Positions 46,178-56,205 of a stretch of DNA of 64,000 nt are shown here, one piece after another. Location: assembly GCF_014635245.1 (NCBI RefSeq), contig NZ_BMCP01000006.1:1-64000 (forward strand), in the 5' to 3' direction. How positions within the stretch are numbered: the stretch's first letter is position 1; the number at the start of each line of letters is the position of its first letter. The notes under the pieces were generated by a model. That model saw only the letters and a program-made list of their open reading frames with translations, had not been told where the DNA came from and did not search any database. Source of the stretch: Agaricicola taiwanensis (GTDB lineage: Bacteria > Pseudomonadota > Alphaproteobacteria > Rhizobiales > Methylopilaceae). A program made the position numbers and the translations under genes.

Positions 46178-47197
46178 ATGGCTGAATTGCTGCTGAGCCT
46201 TTTCTGTGGCGCTGGGGGACTGGACCTAGGTTTTGAGCAGGCGGGCTTTGAGATCGGTCTCGCCTTCGACAAGAAGGCTGACAGCGTCGCGTCTTACAAT
46301 CGGAACCGGTTGTCACAGAGGGGGCATCTGCGCGACGTCAACCTCATAACGCTAGAAATGCTCGATGAGCTTTATGGCGCTAGGTTTGCGCCAACAGGTG
46401 TAATTGGCGGACCTCCCTGTCAAAGCTTTAGCCAGGCAAATCGATCAATCGCCGATTCTGACCCGCGCCATCGACTCCCGCTGGTTTACGCCGCCTTGCT
46501 GCGCGCCCTCAATGAGCGTAGTCCGGTCAAGTTCTTCGTTATGGAGAATGTTAAGGGCTTGCGCAGCGGGACGCACTCCCATCGTCTAACGCATTTCAAG
46601 AAGTCGCTATCTGACGCCGGATTCCATATTTCTGAGCAACTGCTGAACGCTGTTGATTTCGAGGTTCCGCAAAACAGGCAGCGGCTGTTTATCGTAGGGA
46701 TCAACAAGCAGCTTTTCGGCGAGATAGACTGGCCGTCTCCAGATACGACGACTCAAAAACCCGAGAGTGTGACCGTTAGATCGGCTATCTGGGGTCTTCC
46801 GGAACCGTGGCACTTCAGCCGAGCCGGCATCCCGGAGATCTGTGAGCACCATGTCAACCATTGGTGCATGGCGCCAAAGTCGGCAAGGTTCGCGGACGGC
46901 TCGCTGAAACCTGGCGACACAAGCTATCGAAGCTTCAAGACGCTGGCTTGGGATAGGCCAAGCATCACCGTTGCTTATGGGCACCGCGAGGTTCATGTGC
47001 ACCCTAGTGGAAAGCGCCGCCTGAGCGTCTATGAGGGAATGCGGTTGCAAGGCTTCCCGCATGAGTATGAGCTTACCGGTTCGCTGTCATCGCAGATCGA
47101 CCAGGTAAGCGAGGCCGTGCCGCCACCGATGGCGAAGGCTGTTGGCCAGTCCATCTCGGCACTCATAACGCAGCTTGAGAGGCGCGCCGCAGCATGA
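46178..47197 (+). CDS. dcm: DNA (cytosine-5) methyltransferase
   Basis: A 339-aa type II C5-methyltransferase. Motif I is SLFCGAGGLDLGFEQAGF; motif IV GGPPCQSFS has the catalytic cysteine (Cys81); motif VI is MENV (about 122-125); motif VIII is QNRQRLFIVG; the C-terminal motifs are RRLSVYEGMRLQGFP and SEAVPPPMAKAVGQS. The recognition sequence cannot be read from it. No cognate type II endonuclease gene is visible; Vsr and a GHKL ATPase flank it instead. Confidence 0.94.
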   Translation: MAELLLSLFCGAGGLDLGFEQAGFEIGLAFDKKADSVASYNRNRLSQRGHLRDVNLITLEMLDELYGARFAPTGVIGGPPCQSFSQANRSIADSDPRHRLPLVYAALLRALNERSPVKFFVMENVKGLRSGTHSHRLTHFKKSLSDAGFHISEQLLNAVDFEVPQNRQRLFIVGINKQLFGEIDWPSPDTTTQKPESVTVRSAIWGLPEPWHFSRAGIPEICEHHVNHWCMAPKSARFADGSLKPGDTSYRSFKTLAWDRPSITVAYGHREVHVHPSGKRRLSVYEGMRLQGFPHEYELTGSLSSQIDQVSEAVPPPMAKAVGQSISALITQLERRAAA

Positions 47198-47243
47198 AGC
47201 GCTCATTCGCTCTCTCCTCCATTCATATCGAGCATACCGCTCC

Positions 47244-49268
47244 ATGACGACGGGTTCGAACAGCGGCGGCAGACCCTACGCGGACGGCCAAAACTCGGAC
47301 CGACCAGGCGTTCTTGAAGCAGAAAAGCGCTTCACGGAGGACATGATCAAGTCACGGACGACCGGCGAGCCAGCTGAAACCGTCTTGAAGACTGATGACC
47401 GTGTTCTCGCAAGGATAACCGACGGCATATATCGCCAGCCATCGTCAGCGCTGCGCGAACTCATCTCGAATGCATACGATGCTGACGCAACGGAAGTGTT
47501 CATCGAGACGGACTCTCCACGCTATTCTCAGATAGAAGTCCGCGACAACGGCATCGGCATGGACGAGGAGGCGCTTTCGCGTCTCATTCACCACATAGGC
47601 GGTAGCACGAAGCGGACGAGTCTCGGAAAGGATATGGGCACGACCGCAGCAGACAATGCGGGGCTGTCGCCCGCTGGACGCAAGCTGATTGGGAAGATCG
47701 GCATAGGCTTGTTCTCCGTTAGTCAGCTGACTTCGCACTTTCAAATAATTACGAAGCGAAAAGGGGCGGATCATCGCTTGTTCGCGGATGTGATCCTGCG
47801 CACTTATCTTGAGGATGAGGAAGAGGCTGCAGCGGACCGGCCGTTTGAAACTGGCACCGTTCGAGTGGTGAGCGTGCCGGCGGAAGATATCAAGGCGCAC
47901 GGGACGCAGATCATCCTGCGGCAAATCCACCCTCGCGCGCGTAATATCCTGCGGAGTAGGGAACGGTGGGAGAGCTACTATGAGCAACTGGAGCTGCCAG
48001 AGAAGGATCGAGATCCTGCTGTCACTGCGCCAGTGTTTCACTCAGGAAACCTTGCTCAGGAGCCTGATCCAGACGACAAACAACTGGTTTTCCAGGACGG
48101 GCCCGCGATGCCGTGGAAGGATATCGCTAAGCCAACGCCGCTTCAAAAGTTCGAAGCGCTCCGGACGGCACTTGCCGGCCAAGTGGGCAGCGCTTCAGAT
48201 CGGCCCGAAGTTGCTCGGACATTCGACAACTATTTAGCGCTGCTGTGGACGCTCAGTCTGTCAGCTCCGGTCCCGTATCTTGATGGGCATCCATTCGACC
48301 TCACCAGTTTGGATGATCCCGTGGCGTTCATGATTACGAACGCTCGAGGTCAAGCTCAAAAGCTTGACCTCGAAGGGGGCCAGAAGATCCGCGAAGCGGC
48401 GGGGCTTACTGCGCACGACACCGCGGCGGGCGGCGGCTTCAAAGTCTTCGTTGATGCTATCGAACTGAGGCGACCAATAACGTTTGAATGGTGGCCATCC
48501 GAACGGCAGGCCGTTCAGCATCCGATGATGTTCGTGGGAAAATATACACCTGATCTGTCAAAAGTGCCGGCTTCTATTCGCGGCGGAGAGCTTTCCTTCG
48601 AGGCGTATCTTTTCTGGAACTCAAAAATCGTTCCAAAAGAAAATAATGGCGTTCTCGTCCGCATTAACGGCGCGAGCGGAGCCCTATTCGACGACACTTT
48701 TATGAAATACCAGGTGTCAGAGCAAACGCGGCTCCGGCAGATTACGGCCGAAATCTTTGTGTCGAAAGGCCTCGACGCCGCTCTCAACATCGACCGCGAA
48801 TCCTTCAACTTCGCCCATCCGCACTACGCCTTGGTGAGTAAATGGCTACACCGGGCGCTACGCCAGGTCGCCAACACGCAAAAGGCGGTGAGCGGAGCTA
48901 TTCGAGAGGCCGAGGCTGAGGTCAGACAGGAGGAGACCGGCGCTCGACTCGGCCAATACGCCTCGGACGCGTGGCGAGCTGCTAGGCGTGAAAGCACTGA
49001 GCGCCCTCCGCCAGTTGAAATGGCGAGTAACGCAGCTGCGGCAGCTGAACGTCGGCAGCAGGGTGTCATCGCGTTCGACCGCAGCAAGCTTTCGGCGGTA
49101 AAGCCTGTCGCAGGAAAGGCGCGCGATGTCACCGAGCGTGAGCAGAAGCTCAAGGCGATTGCTACGATCCTCGACGGTTTTGGGATCTTCGACAACATGG
49201 CGTACGAGGACCAGCACCGGCTGATGAACGCGATCCTTGCGGTCTTCTTCGACGATGGAAAAAGATGA
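47244..49268 (+). CDS. GHKL ATPase, MutL/MORC-like, R-M-associated
   Basis: A 674-aa protein with the Bergerat ATP fold. The N box is RELISNAYDADATEVFIET (Glu72, Asn76, Asp79), the G1 box is DNGIGM (101-106) and the lid/G2 box is GKIGIGLFS (150-158). A long middle and C-terminal region, rich in helices at the end, is unassigned. Published comparative work (Iyer, Abhiman and Aravind 2008) describes MutL/MORC-like GHKL ATPases in restriction-modification loci with methylases and Vsr-like nucleases, and this matches that setting. It may couple DNA sensing to cleavage (inference). The ATG at 47244 is preferred; a TTG start at 47175 would overlap dcm. Confidence 0.85.
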   Translation: MTTGSNSGGRPYADGQNSDRPGVLEAEKRFTEDMIKSRTTGEPAETVLKTDDRVLARITDGIYRQPSSALRELISNAYDADATEVFIETDSPRYSQIEVRDNGIGMDEEALSRLIHHIGGSTKRTSLGKDMGTTAADNAGLSPAGRKLIGKIGIGLFSVSQLTSHFQIITKRKGADHRLFADVILRTYLEDEEEAAADRPFETGTVRVVSVPAEDIKAHGTQIILRQIHPRARNILRSRERWESYYEQLELPEKDRDPAVTAPVFHSGNLAQEPDPDDKQLVFQDGPAMPWKDIAKPTPLQKFEALRTALAGQVGSASDRPEVARTFDNYLALLWTLSLSAPVPYLDGHPFDLTSLDDPVAFMITNARGQAQKLDLEGGQKIREAAGLTAHDTAAGGGFKVFVDAIELRRPITFEWWPSERQAVQHPMMFVGKYTPDLSKVPASIRGGELSFEAYLFWNSKIVPKENNGVLVRINGASGALFDDTFMKYQVSEQTRLRQITAEIFVSKGLDAALNIDRESFNFAHPHYALVSKWLHRALRQVANTQKAVSGAIREAEAEVRQEETGARLGQYASDAWRAARRESTERPPPVEMASNAAAAAERRQQGVIAFDRSKLSAVKPVAGKARDVTEREQKLKAIATILDGFGIFDNMAYEDQHRLMNAILAVFFDDGKR

Positions 49269-50449
49269 CCGACGACGAGCTGCCGACAGAGGAAGAACTG
49301 GACATTTATCAGTCGGAGCCCGCTCATACGCTTGCGCCCGACAAGCTCAAGACGGACTTCAAAGCCTGGCATCACCCCCGGAAACAATACGTGCGAATTG
49401 AGCAATGGTGTGCGGAGGTGCGCAAGCTCATCCCGGCGCTGGGCCTTTCTCTAGGTGATCCATTTAAGTATCTTACTCTTCCGGGGAATGAACTGCTTGA
49501 CGTTCGCGCGCTGAATGGCGTCTGCGACCGGGCGGGCGTTAAGCTGCGCTATCTCGGGTTCAACAGCGTCGGTGCGCAGACACCAGAGGCCGTGGAGCTT
49601 GCGCTTTCACAAAGCGAGGTGCGCTCACTTTCGTCGATCGATGAGCATTCGAAGGTGCTCGACTATCGGCTCGAAGCAATTGCCAACCGCCGGAGCCCAG
49701 CCCACGAGGTGACGATGAGAGCCGGGCCCTTTCACGCAATCAACCTCGATTTGTGCGAATCGATCGCGTTCCGGGAGATTGGCCATCGCAAGGGCAGCTC
49801 TCTTGAAGCAGCGGGTAAGCTACTTGAGCTTCAGCTTCAATCGGCGAAGCCGTGGCTTTTGTTCATCACCACGAAGGCGCAGCCGGACCTCATCGCGGAC
49901 TTCGCGCGCGATGGCTTCATGCACGCGCTTGATGCCAACTCAAGAGCCAGCGAGGCATTCAAAGCCAAACTCATCGAGATGCTCGCATCGAAGATTGAGG
50001 AACTTGATACCGATATACGGTCAGCTTGGACTCGCCAGGATGTGCGTTTCTTAAAGTTGTTCAGCGCAGGCTTAGGCAAGTGGATGCTTGGGATCTTAGC
50101 AAGAGCTTCGCCACCGCGCGGCATCAGCCTTCTCAGCGGCTGTTACTATCAATCCGGCACGAGTGGCCCTAACATGCTCTCACTAGCCTTCCGGTGTGAT
50201 GGTGCGGTTCAGGTGCTGCAAGATCCTACCGCCATCCTGCCCGCGCCAGAGGAGGCGGCGCGTGCGACGGAGGTGGAGGCGGCTCTCGCGCTTGCCGACA
50301 CCGCTATTGCAATGTTCGATCTTGATGCGCACGTGCGCCAGAGTGAGGTCCTTGAGAAACTGGTCGACAAATCCGGTCGACTTCTCGCGTCTGCACGTTT
50401 CGGCGAAGATGCTTATCGAAGTTGGGCGTATTCGCTATACCAATCCTGA
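49265..50449 (+). CDS. Rossmann/methyltransferase-like partner of the GHKL ATPase
   Basis: A 394-aa protein without a firm family name. Two stretches look like nucleotide/SAM-binding edges of a Rossmann fold: FKYLTLPGNELLDVRALNG (about 67-85) and AGPFHAINLDLCESIAF (about 153-169), the latter like motif IV of an O- or N-methyltransferase. I recall such a pattern in proteins RefSeq calls the PP_RS20740 family, unverified. It overlaps the ATPase stop by 4 nt (ATGA), so the two are translationally coupled and probably act together. No nuclease motif is visible. Confidence 0.75.
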   Translation: MTDDELPTEEELDIYQSEPAHTLAPDKLKTDFKAWHHPRKQYVRIEQWCAEVRKLIPALGLSLGDPFKYLTLPGNELLDVRALNGVCDRAGVKLRYLGFNSVGAQTPEAVELALSQSEVRSLSSIDEHSKVLDYRLEAIANRRSPAHEVTMRAGPFHAINLDLCESIAFREIGHRKGSSLEAAGKLLELQLQSAKPWLLFITTKAQPDLIADFARDGFMHALDANSRASEAFKAKLIEMLASKIEELDTDIRSAWTRQDVRFLKLFSAGLGKWMLGILARASPPRGISLLSGCYYQSGTSGPNMLSLAFRCDGAVQVLQDPTAILPAPEEAARATEVEAALALADTAIAMFDLDAHVRQSEVLEKLVDKSGRLLASARFGEDAYRSWAYSLYQS

Positions 50450-50714
50450 CGTCGCAGATTTCCCTCGCCGGTGCAGTCGCTCGCCCTTGCCGGCGAACGC
50501 GTGAGCTTGAGCCAGCTAGGTTCCCGGCACGGACTGATTTTCTACTTCGGGTGGCCAACGATCGTGGCGATGGTACTGCCGCCTAGTGGACTGAGCAAAA
50601 GAGCAAGAACAGCGAATTTCGTCGCAGACGTCAGCCTCCGCCAGAAAGCCATACGCTCATGCTCAGGAAGACGATTCGCTTCAACAGCGCCGTTCGGCAA
50701 CTTCACGTCAGCAA

Positions 50715-51353
50715 TCACCGAAGCAACCCATCATCCTCAAACTCGTCCCAGCTCTCCAGCCTCGGCCGCGGCGCCTCATCTCCCGCGCCGCCAGAAGAAG
50801 CCACCCCCGCCCTCTCCTTCTTCTTCGACCGCGTCAGCTTGGCCTTCCACGCGGCGCGGCGCCTGTTTTCGGCCGCGGCGATGGCGTCGTCTTCGCGCCA
50901 GACCGACATCAGGTCCCGGTCGAGGATGTCCTCCACCTGCCGTGGGTCGAAGACATGGAAGGTGATCTGCCTCGCGCGGCCGCGCAGCCGCACTGTGCGC
51001 GTGCCGGCGCTCGGCAGGCGGCCGTCCTTCAGCCACTTGTGCCGTTCGGCGGCGGAAATGGAGAGGATGTCCTCGATCTCGCGCGGGATGAGGGGCAGGT
51101 TTTCGATGCCCTCAAGCATGCGGGACACGATGGCCGAAACGTTGCGAAGCTCGGCCTCGGCGTTGTCATCCCTGTGCAGCACCAGCATGCTGCCGTCGGT
51201 CTCGAGCGACTTCCGCGCTCCCCAGGGTAGATGAGCGCGGATCTCGAGCAGGATGCCCTTGGCGCGGATGGATGAGCCGAGCGTGGCGACAGCGGACAAG
51301 GGCCACTGCGCAACGATCTCCCGTTCCAGAACTTTTGTCGGCCTGCGCACCAT
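50715..51353 (-). CDS. Conserved hypothetical protein with a possible winged HTH
   Basis: A 212-aa protein I cannot name. Residues about 90-150 (LPLIPREIEDILSISAAERH, KWLKDGRLPSAGTRTVRLRG) resemble an excisionase-like helix-turn-helix. The C-terminus is basic and charged (RRRAAWKAKLTRSKKKERAG) with an acidic end. The start is the ATG at 51353; the frame opens further to a GTG at 51404. The 265 nt between it and the defence island show nothing I recognise. Confidence 0.6.
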   Translation of the reverse strand: MVRRPTKVLEREIVAQWPLSAVATLGSSIRAKGILLEIRAHLPWGARKSLETDGSMLVLHRDDNAEAELRNVSAIVSRMLEGIENLPLIPREIEDILSISAAERHKWLKDGRLPSAGTRTVRLRGRARQITFHVFDPRQVEDILDRDLMSVWREDDAIAAAENRRRAAWKAKLTRSKKKERAGVASSGGAGDEAPRPRLESWDEFEDDGLLR

Positions 51354-51454
51354 GGGCGTGAAATGGCGCGCCGTGCCCGTGCGTTCAAGGCAAGGAGACG
51401 GCACGGCCTCCCATCATCTGGGCGCATCGGCCCACATGATCGGGCTGCAGCCAA

Positions 51455-52162
51455 TCAGGCGCCGGCAGGTGCCGTCGTCATGGGAACGCCGTCCTCGATC
51501 TCGCAGCCGAGGCGCGTCAGCGTTGCGTCCACCCAGCGGCGGTCGTTGCGGCCGGCGTGGATGTTCTCCATCTGGCGCGTCTCGGCCTCATGCTTCTTCA
51601 GCGCCGCCTCATAGATGGCGGGCACATCGTCATGGGCCACGGCCAGCACGCCGTCGGCATCGCCGCAGATGAGATCGCCGGGCTCGACCACCATGCCGTT
51701 GATGGCAATCGGCACGTTCACCTCACCCGGGCCGTCCTTGTAGGGGCCGAGGTGGGTGACGCCGGAGGCGAAGACGGGGAAGGAGCCTTCCGACAGTTCC
51801 TCGCTGTCGCGGATGGCGCCGAAGATGACGATGCCGCCGAGGCCGCGCTGCGCCGCATGGGCCACCATGAGCTCGCCGATGATGGCGTTGGTGAGATCGC
51901 CGCCCGCGTCCACCACCACGATGTCTCCGGGCTCGGCGATATCGAGCGCCTTGTGGACCATGAGGTTGTCGCCGGGCCGCGTCTTCACCGTGATGGCCGG
52001 ACCGACCATGCGGGGGCCCGTGTAATAGGCGTGGATCCCTGCCCCGCCCGCCGTAAGCCGGGACATCACATCGCTGATGTTGGCCACCGGCAGCGCGCGG
52101 AACTTGTCGAACCAGACAGCATCGACCCTGCGGCTGATCGCACGAACCCGGAAACCGATCAT
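51455..52162 (-). CDS. RraA/HMG aldolase-like family protein
   Basis: A 235-aa protein of the RraA-like fold, whose enzymes cleave 4-hydroxy-4-methyl-2-oxoglutarate-type acids or decarboxylate oxaloacetate. It has the core GDIVVVDAGGDLTNAIIGE and GAIRDSEEL, the Arg-Asp pair typical of aldolase members, and VNVPIAINGMVVEPGDLICG. It is the last gene of the seven-gene amino-acid operon. The ATG at 52162 follows GAGGAG. Exact substrate unknown. Confidence 0.85.
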   Translation of the reverse strand: MIGFRVRAISRRVDAVWFDKFRALPVANISDVMSRLTAGGAGIHAYYTGPRMVGPAITVKTRPGDNLMVHKALDIAEPGDIVVVDAGGDLTNAIIGELMVAHAAQRGLGGIVIFGAIRDSEELSEGSFPVFASGVTHLGPYKDGPGEVNVPIAINGMVVEPGDLICGDADGVLAVAHDDVPAIYEAALKKHEAETRQMENIHAGRNDRRWVDATLTRLGCEIEDGVPMTTAPAGA

Positions 52163-52247
52163 GGCATTCACTCCTCGTTTGGAGCGCCGCATCCGCGGCC
52201 GCTCTTTGTCCTTCAAAGGTCTTGCCGGCGCGCTGAGCGCCGGAACG

Positions 52248-53141
52248 TCACATCCGCATGCCGAAATCCGCCACCTGCTCGGCGATCGACAGGATGCTGG
52301 GCAGCACCGGAAGCTGATCGTTCTTGCGGAAAAAGGCGTAATAGGTGACCGGCGGCAGCGGCGGGTGCACCGGCACGATGCGCAGCCGCCCGTCCTTCAC
52401 CAGAGGCTCGAAATAGAGCCTGGGCAGATAGCTGAGGCCAAGACCGTAGATGGTGAGCTGCGCCACCATGCCGAGGCTGTTGCAGGTCAGGACCTGCTGC
52501 AGCTCAAAGCCCTGGTCGCGGAACCAGGACTGGTAGAGTTGCGTCAGCGCGGAAGCGGCCGGCTGTACGATGACGGGCAGGCGCGAGACATCCGCCGGCG
52601 ACAGTTCCTTGGTCTCGACCTGGAAACCGGGGCTGGCCATCCAGACGTTCTCGACCGATCCGATCAGCCGGGAATCAAAGGTCGGGCTGGCAAAGGGGCC
52701 CGGCATGATGGCGATGTCGATCTCGTTGCGGCCGAGACGCTCGTAGAGGCGGATGCCGCCGTCGATCTCGGGCTCCACCTGCACCTTGGGAAACTGCAGC
52801 CGGATGCTCTGGATCAGCATGGGCAGCCATGTCAGGCCCACAAGATCGGTGGCGCCGATGCGTACCCGGCCTTCGAAGCCGGACTTGTCGGCCAGCGCGT
52901 GCACCACCTTCATGTGCAGGTCGAGCATCTCCTGCCCATAGGTCAGCAGGCGTTGGCCGACTTCGGTCAGCTGCAGGGTCTTCGATTTGCGCTCGAACAG
53001 CGGCGCGCCGACAAATCCCTCAAGCTCGGCCACGCGCTTGGCCACCGTCGACTGGGTGGTGAAGAGCTGTTTGGAGGCGGCCGCGAAGCTGCCGAGCGTG
53101 GCGCTCCAGCAAAAGGCTTCCATCTGTTTGATGGTGTACAT
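52248..53141 (-). CDS. LysR-family regulator within the amino-acid operon
   Basis: A 297-aa regulator with an N-terminal helix-turn-helix (FAAASKQLFTTQSTVAKRVA) and a C-terminal substrate-binding domain (RVRIGATDLVGLTWLPMLIQ, ADVSRLPVIVQPAAS). It lies between the ATPase gene and the RraA-like gene, on the same strand and in the same operon, which suggests it controls these genes and itself. Confidence 0.88.
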   Translation of the reverse strand: MYTIKQMEAFCWSATLGSFAAASKQLFTTQSTVAKRVAELEGFVGAPLFERKSKTLQLTEVGQRLLTYGQEMLDLHMKVVHALADKSGFEGRVRIGATDLVGLTWLPMLIQSIRLQFPKVQVEPEIDGGIRLYERLGRNEIDIAIMPGPFASPTFDSRLIGSVENVWMASPGFQVETKELSPADVSRLPVIVQPAASALTQLYQSWFRDQGFELQQVLTCNSLGMVAQLTIYGLGLSYLPRLYFEPLVKDGRLRIVPVHPPLPPVTYYAFFRKNDQLPVLPSILSIAEQVADFGMRM

Positions 53142-53161
53142 CGGCGGCGCCCTCGATCCCC

Positions 53162-53923
<762 letters not shown>

Positions 53924-53924
53924 G

Positions 53925-54614
53925 TCAGATCAGTCCTCTTCTTCTGCGGATGGCCGCCTCGATCCGCCCCAGCACCTGGGTGAGCGAGAAGCACAGAACG
54001 AAATAGATGCAGGCCAGGATGGTGAAGACCTGCAGTGGCTGCGTCAGCACCAGGTTGTTGACCTGATTGGCGGCAAAGGTGAGTTCGTTGACGCTGATGA
54101 CGTAGCCCAGCGAGGTTTCCTTGATGGTGGAGACGAACTGGCTGGCCATGCCGGGGAGCACGTTGAAGAGCGCCTGCGGCAGCACCACCGAACGCATGGT
54201 GAGCGCGTAGCTGCCGCCCAGCGAGCGGGAGGCCTCCAGCTGCCCTTTCGGAATGGCCTGAATGCCCGAACGCACCACTTCCGAGAGATAGGCGGCCTCA
54301 TAGATGGTGAGGGCGCAGACCAGGGTCCAGAAACCGCTGACGGCATAGCCGGTGGCGAGCGGAATGGCGAAGTAGCACCAGAAGATGAGCATCAGCAGCG
54401 GGATGCCGCGAACGAAGTTCACCACGGTGCCGCTGACGATCCGCAGCGCCTTCCACGGCGACACCCGCGCCAGCGCGAACAGCACCGCGATGGGAAAGGA
54501 GGCGAGAAGGCCGCAGAAGGCCAGGATGATCGTCATGGCCAGGCCGCCGAGCGGCCCGTTGGGATATTGGCCGATCAGGAACGTCAGCCAGTACTCACGG
54601 ATGAGATCGATCAT
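53925..54614 (-). CDS. Amino-acid ABC transporter permease, second subunit
   Basis: A 229-aa HisM/GltK-type permease with helices and the loop [20 protein letters not shown] typical of polar amino-acid importers. Its ATG at 54614 overlaps the stop of the other permease by 4 nt. Confidence 0.9.
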   Translation of the reverse strand: MIDLIREYWLTFLIGQYPNGPLGGLAMTIILAFCGLLASFPIAVLFALARVSPWKALRIVSGTVVNFVRGIPLLMLIFWCYFAIPLATGYAVSGFWTLVCALTIYEAAYLSEVVRSGIQAIPKGQLEASRSLGGSYALTMRSVVLPQALFNVLPGMASQFVSTIKETSLGYVISVNELTFAANQVNNLVLTQPLQVFTILACIYFVLCFSLTQVLGRIEAAIRRRRGLI

Positions 54615-55297
54615 GCGCGCCTCCCGTTGCTCACGCTGACACGGGCGTTGAGCCAGGAGCCGAAAGCGGTGATGAGGAATGTGCCCATGAGATAAAGCAC
54701 CGTCGCAATGCCGAAGACCGTGAAGGTCTGGAAGGTCTCGTTCTCGATCTCGCGGGTCTGATAGGTCAGTTCCGCCACGCCGATCGCCATGGCGACGCTG
54801 GTGTTCTTGAACAGGAGCAGCGCGCGGCCGATCAGGGGTGGCAGCGATATCCGCAGCGCCTGCGGCACGATGATGTAGCGCATGGACTGGATATAGCCGC
54901 AGCCAAGCGCGGTGGCGGCCTCGAACTGCGTGTGCGGGATGGCGCGCAGCCCGCTGCGGATGTCCTCCGACACATAGGCTGACGACCCAAGGCCAAGCGC
55001 GATCGCGGCGAGGCTGAACTCCGCCCCATGATCGTAAAGCCAGAACCGGATCGGCTCCGGCAGCACCTCGGGCACGGCGAAATACCAGAACAGCACATGC
55101 ACCAGCAGCGGCACATTGCGATGGTAGGCCACGAAGATATCGACGGCCCACCGGAGCGGCGCGATGTTGGCCGCCCGGACCGTCACGAGGATCAGCGCCA
55201 CCGTGAAGGAAAGCACCCAGGAGGCAGCGAACAGGAAGACCGTGGTCCGCAGACCCCAGAGCAGCTGTTCGATCTGGTCAGGTGAGAGGAAGGTCAT
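54611..55297 (-). CDS. Amino-acid ABC transporter permease, first subunit
   Basis: A 228-aa permease with the membrane opening VFLFAASWVLSFTVALILVT and the EAA loop SGLRAIPHTQFEAATALGCG. It pairs with the downstream permease. The ATG at 55297 was chosen; a longer frame to 55342 begins at GTG. Confidence 0.9.
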   Translation of the reverse strand: MTFLSPDQIEQLLWGLRTTVFLFAASWVLSFTVALILVTVRAANIAPLRWAVDIFVAYHRNVPLLVHVLFWYFAVPEVLPEPIRFWLYDHGAEFSLAAIALGLGSSAYVSEDIRSGLRAIPHTQFEAATALGCGYIQSMRYIIVPQALRISLPPLIGRALLLFKNTSVAMAIGVAELTYQTREIENETFQTFTVFGIATVLYLMGTFLITAFGSWLNARVSVSNGRRA

Positions 55298-55352
55298 TGC
55301 GGTTCCAGAAATGGCGGGGGCATTCCTGCCCCCGCTCGGCACGGATTATCCG

Positions 55353-56174
55353 TCAGCTGGCCGGAAGCGGCTCGATCACGAACGAGCGCTTCAGCTTGTA
55401 GGCGGTATCGGGTCCGAACCACTTGTTGAACAGCTTCTCGGCCTCGCCCGACTTCTCCGCCTCGTCGAGCGCCTCGTTGACGGCGGCCAGGAAGGCCCCC
55501 TCACCCTTGCGGACGCCAAGGCCCCAGGGCTCCTCCATCACGGCCTTTTCCAGGATGCGGGTGGGTCGGCCCTCGGGGCTTTCATTGACGAGGCGCACAA
55601 GCACCAGCTCGGAGGCGAACTGCGCATCGACCTTGCGCTGCTGCAGCGAAAGGAAGGTGGCCGGGCTGTCGGCGTAGCCGATCACGCGGGAATCGGGGAG
55701 ACGGTTCTTGATCTCGCGCTCGGAGCTTGAGCCCTTCGTCGCGCCGATCCGCTTGCCCTTGAGGTCCTCGATGGTCTGGATGTCGGAGCTGTCGAGCACC
55801 AGCAGCTTCTGCGGCGTCACGTAATATTTGTGGCTGAAGTCGATCTGCCCGGCGCGATCCGGTGACCAGCCCAGGTTGGCGGCGACGATGTCGACGCGGC
55901 CGCCGTTCAGCTCGGGGATGCGTGCCGCGACCGAGAGCAGCTTGTATTCGACCTTCACGCCGATCTTGTCGGCCACCAGCTTGCAGATATCGACGTCATA
56001 GCCGACCAACTGGCGGGAATCGTCCTGGAAGCTGAAAGGCTGCGAGGTGCCGAGCGTGCCGCAGACCAGCTGGCCGCGGCTTTTGACGTCGTCCAGAAGA
56101 TCTGCCTTGGCCGGCACGGCGGCGAGCGCCAGCGGCAAGGCAAATGCCAGTATGTTCCATTTGTTTTTCATCAT
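55353..56174 (-). CDS. Periplasmic amino-acid binding protein
   Basis: A 273-aa SBP family 3 protein with a signal peptide (about 1-24, MMKNKW..., cleaved near AKA-DLL). The core is LVCGTLGTSQPFSFQDDSRQ, YDVDICKLVADKIGVKVEYK, GGRVDIVAANLGWSPDRAGQ and the hinge region around GVRKGEGAFLAAVNEALDEA. Ligand not readable; the neighbours suggest an acidic or neutral amino acid. Confidence 0.9.
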   Translation of the reverse strand: MMKNKWNILAFALPLALAAVPAKADLLDDVKSRGQLVCGTLGTSQPFSFQDDSRQLVGYDVDICKLVADKIGVKVEYKLLSVAARIPELNGGRVDIVAANLGWSPDRAGQIDFSHKYYVTPQKLLVLDSSDIQTIEDLKGKRIGATKGSSSEREIKNRLPDSRVIGYADSPATFLSLQQRKVDAQFASELVLVRLVNESPEGRPTRILEKAVMEEPWGLGVRKGEGAFLAAVNEALDEAEKSGEAEKLFNKWFGPDTAYKLKRSFVIEPLPAS

Positions 56175-56205
56175 GCCTCTGTTCCCTTCTCCTTGGGTCA
56201 ATTTT

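Noticed and set aside
53925-55151. A 408-aa frame joining the second permease to upstream sequence
   Set aside because: The upstream part shadows the first permease; the real start is 54614 with a 4-nt overlap.
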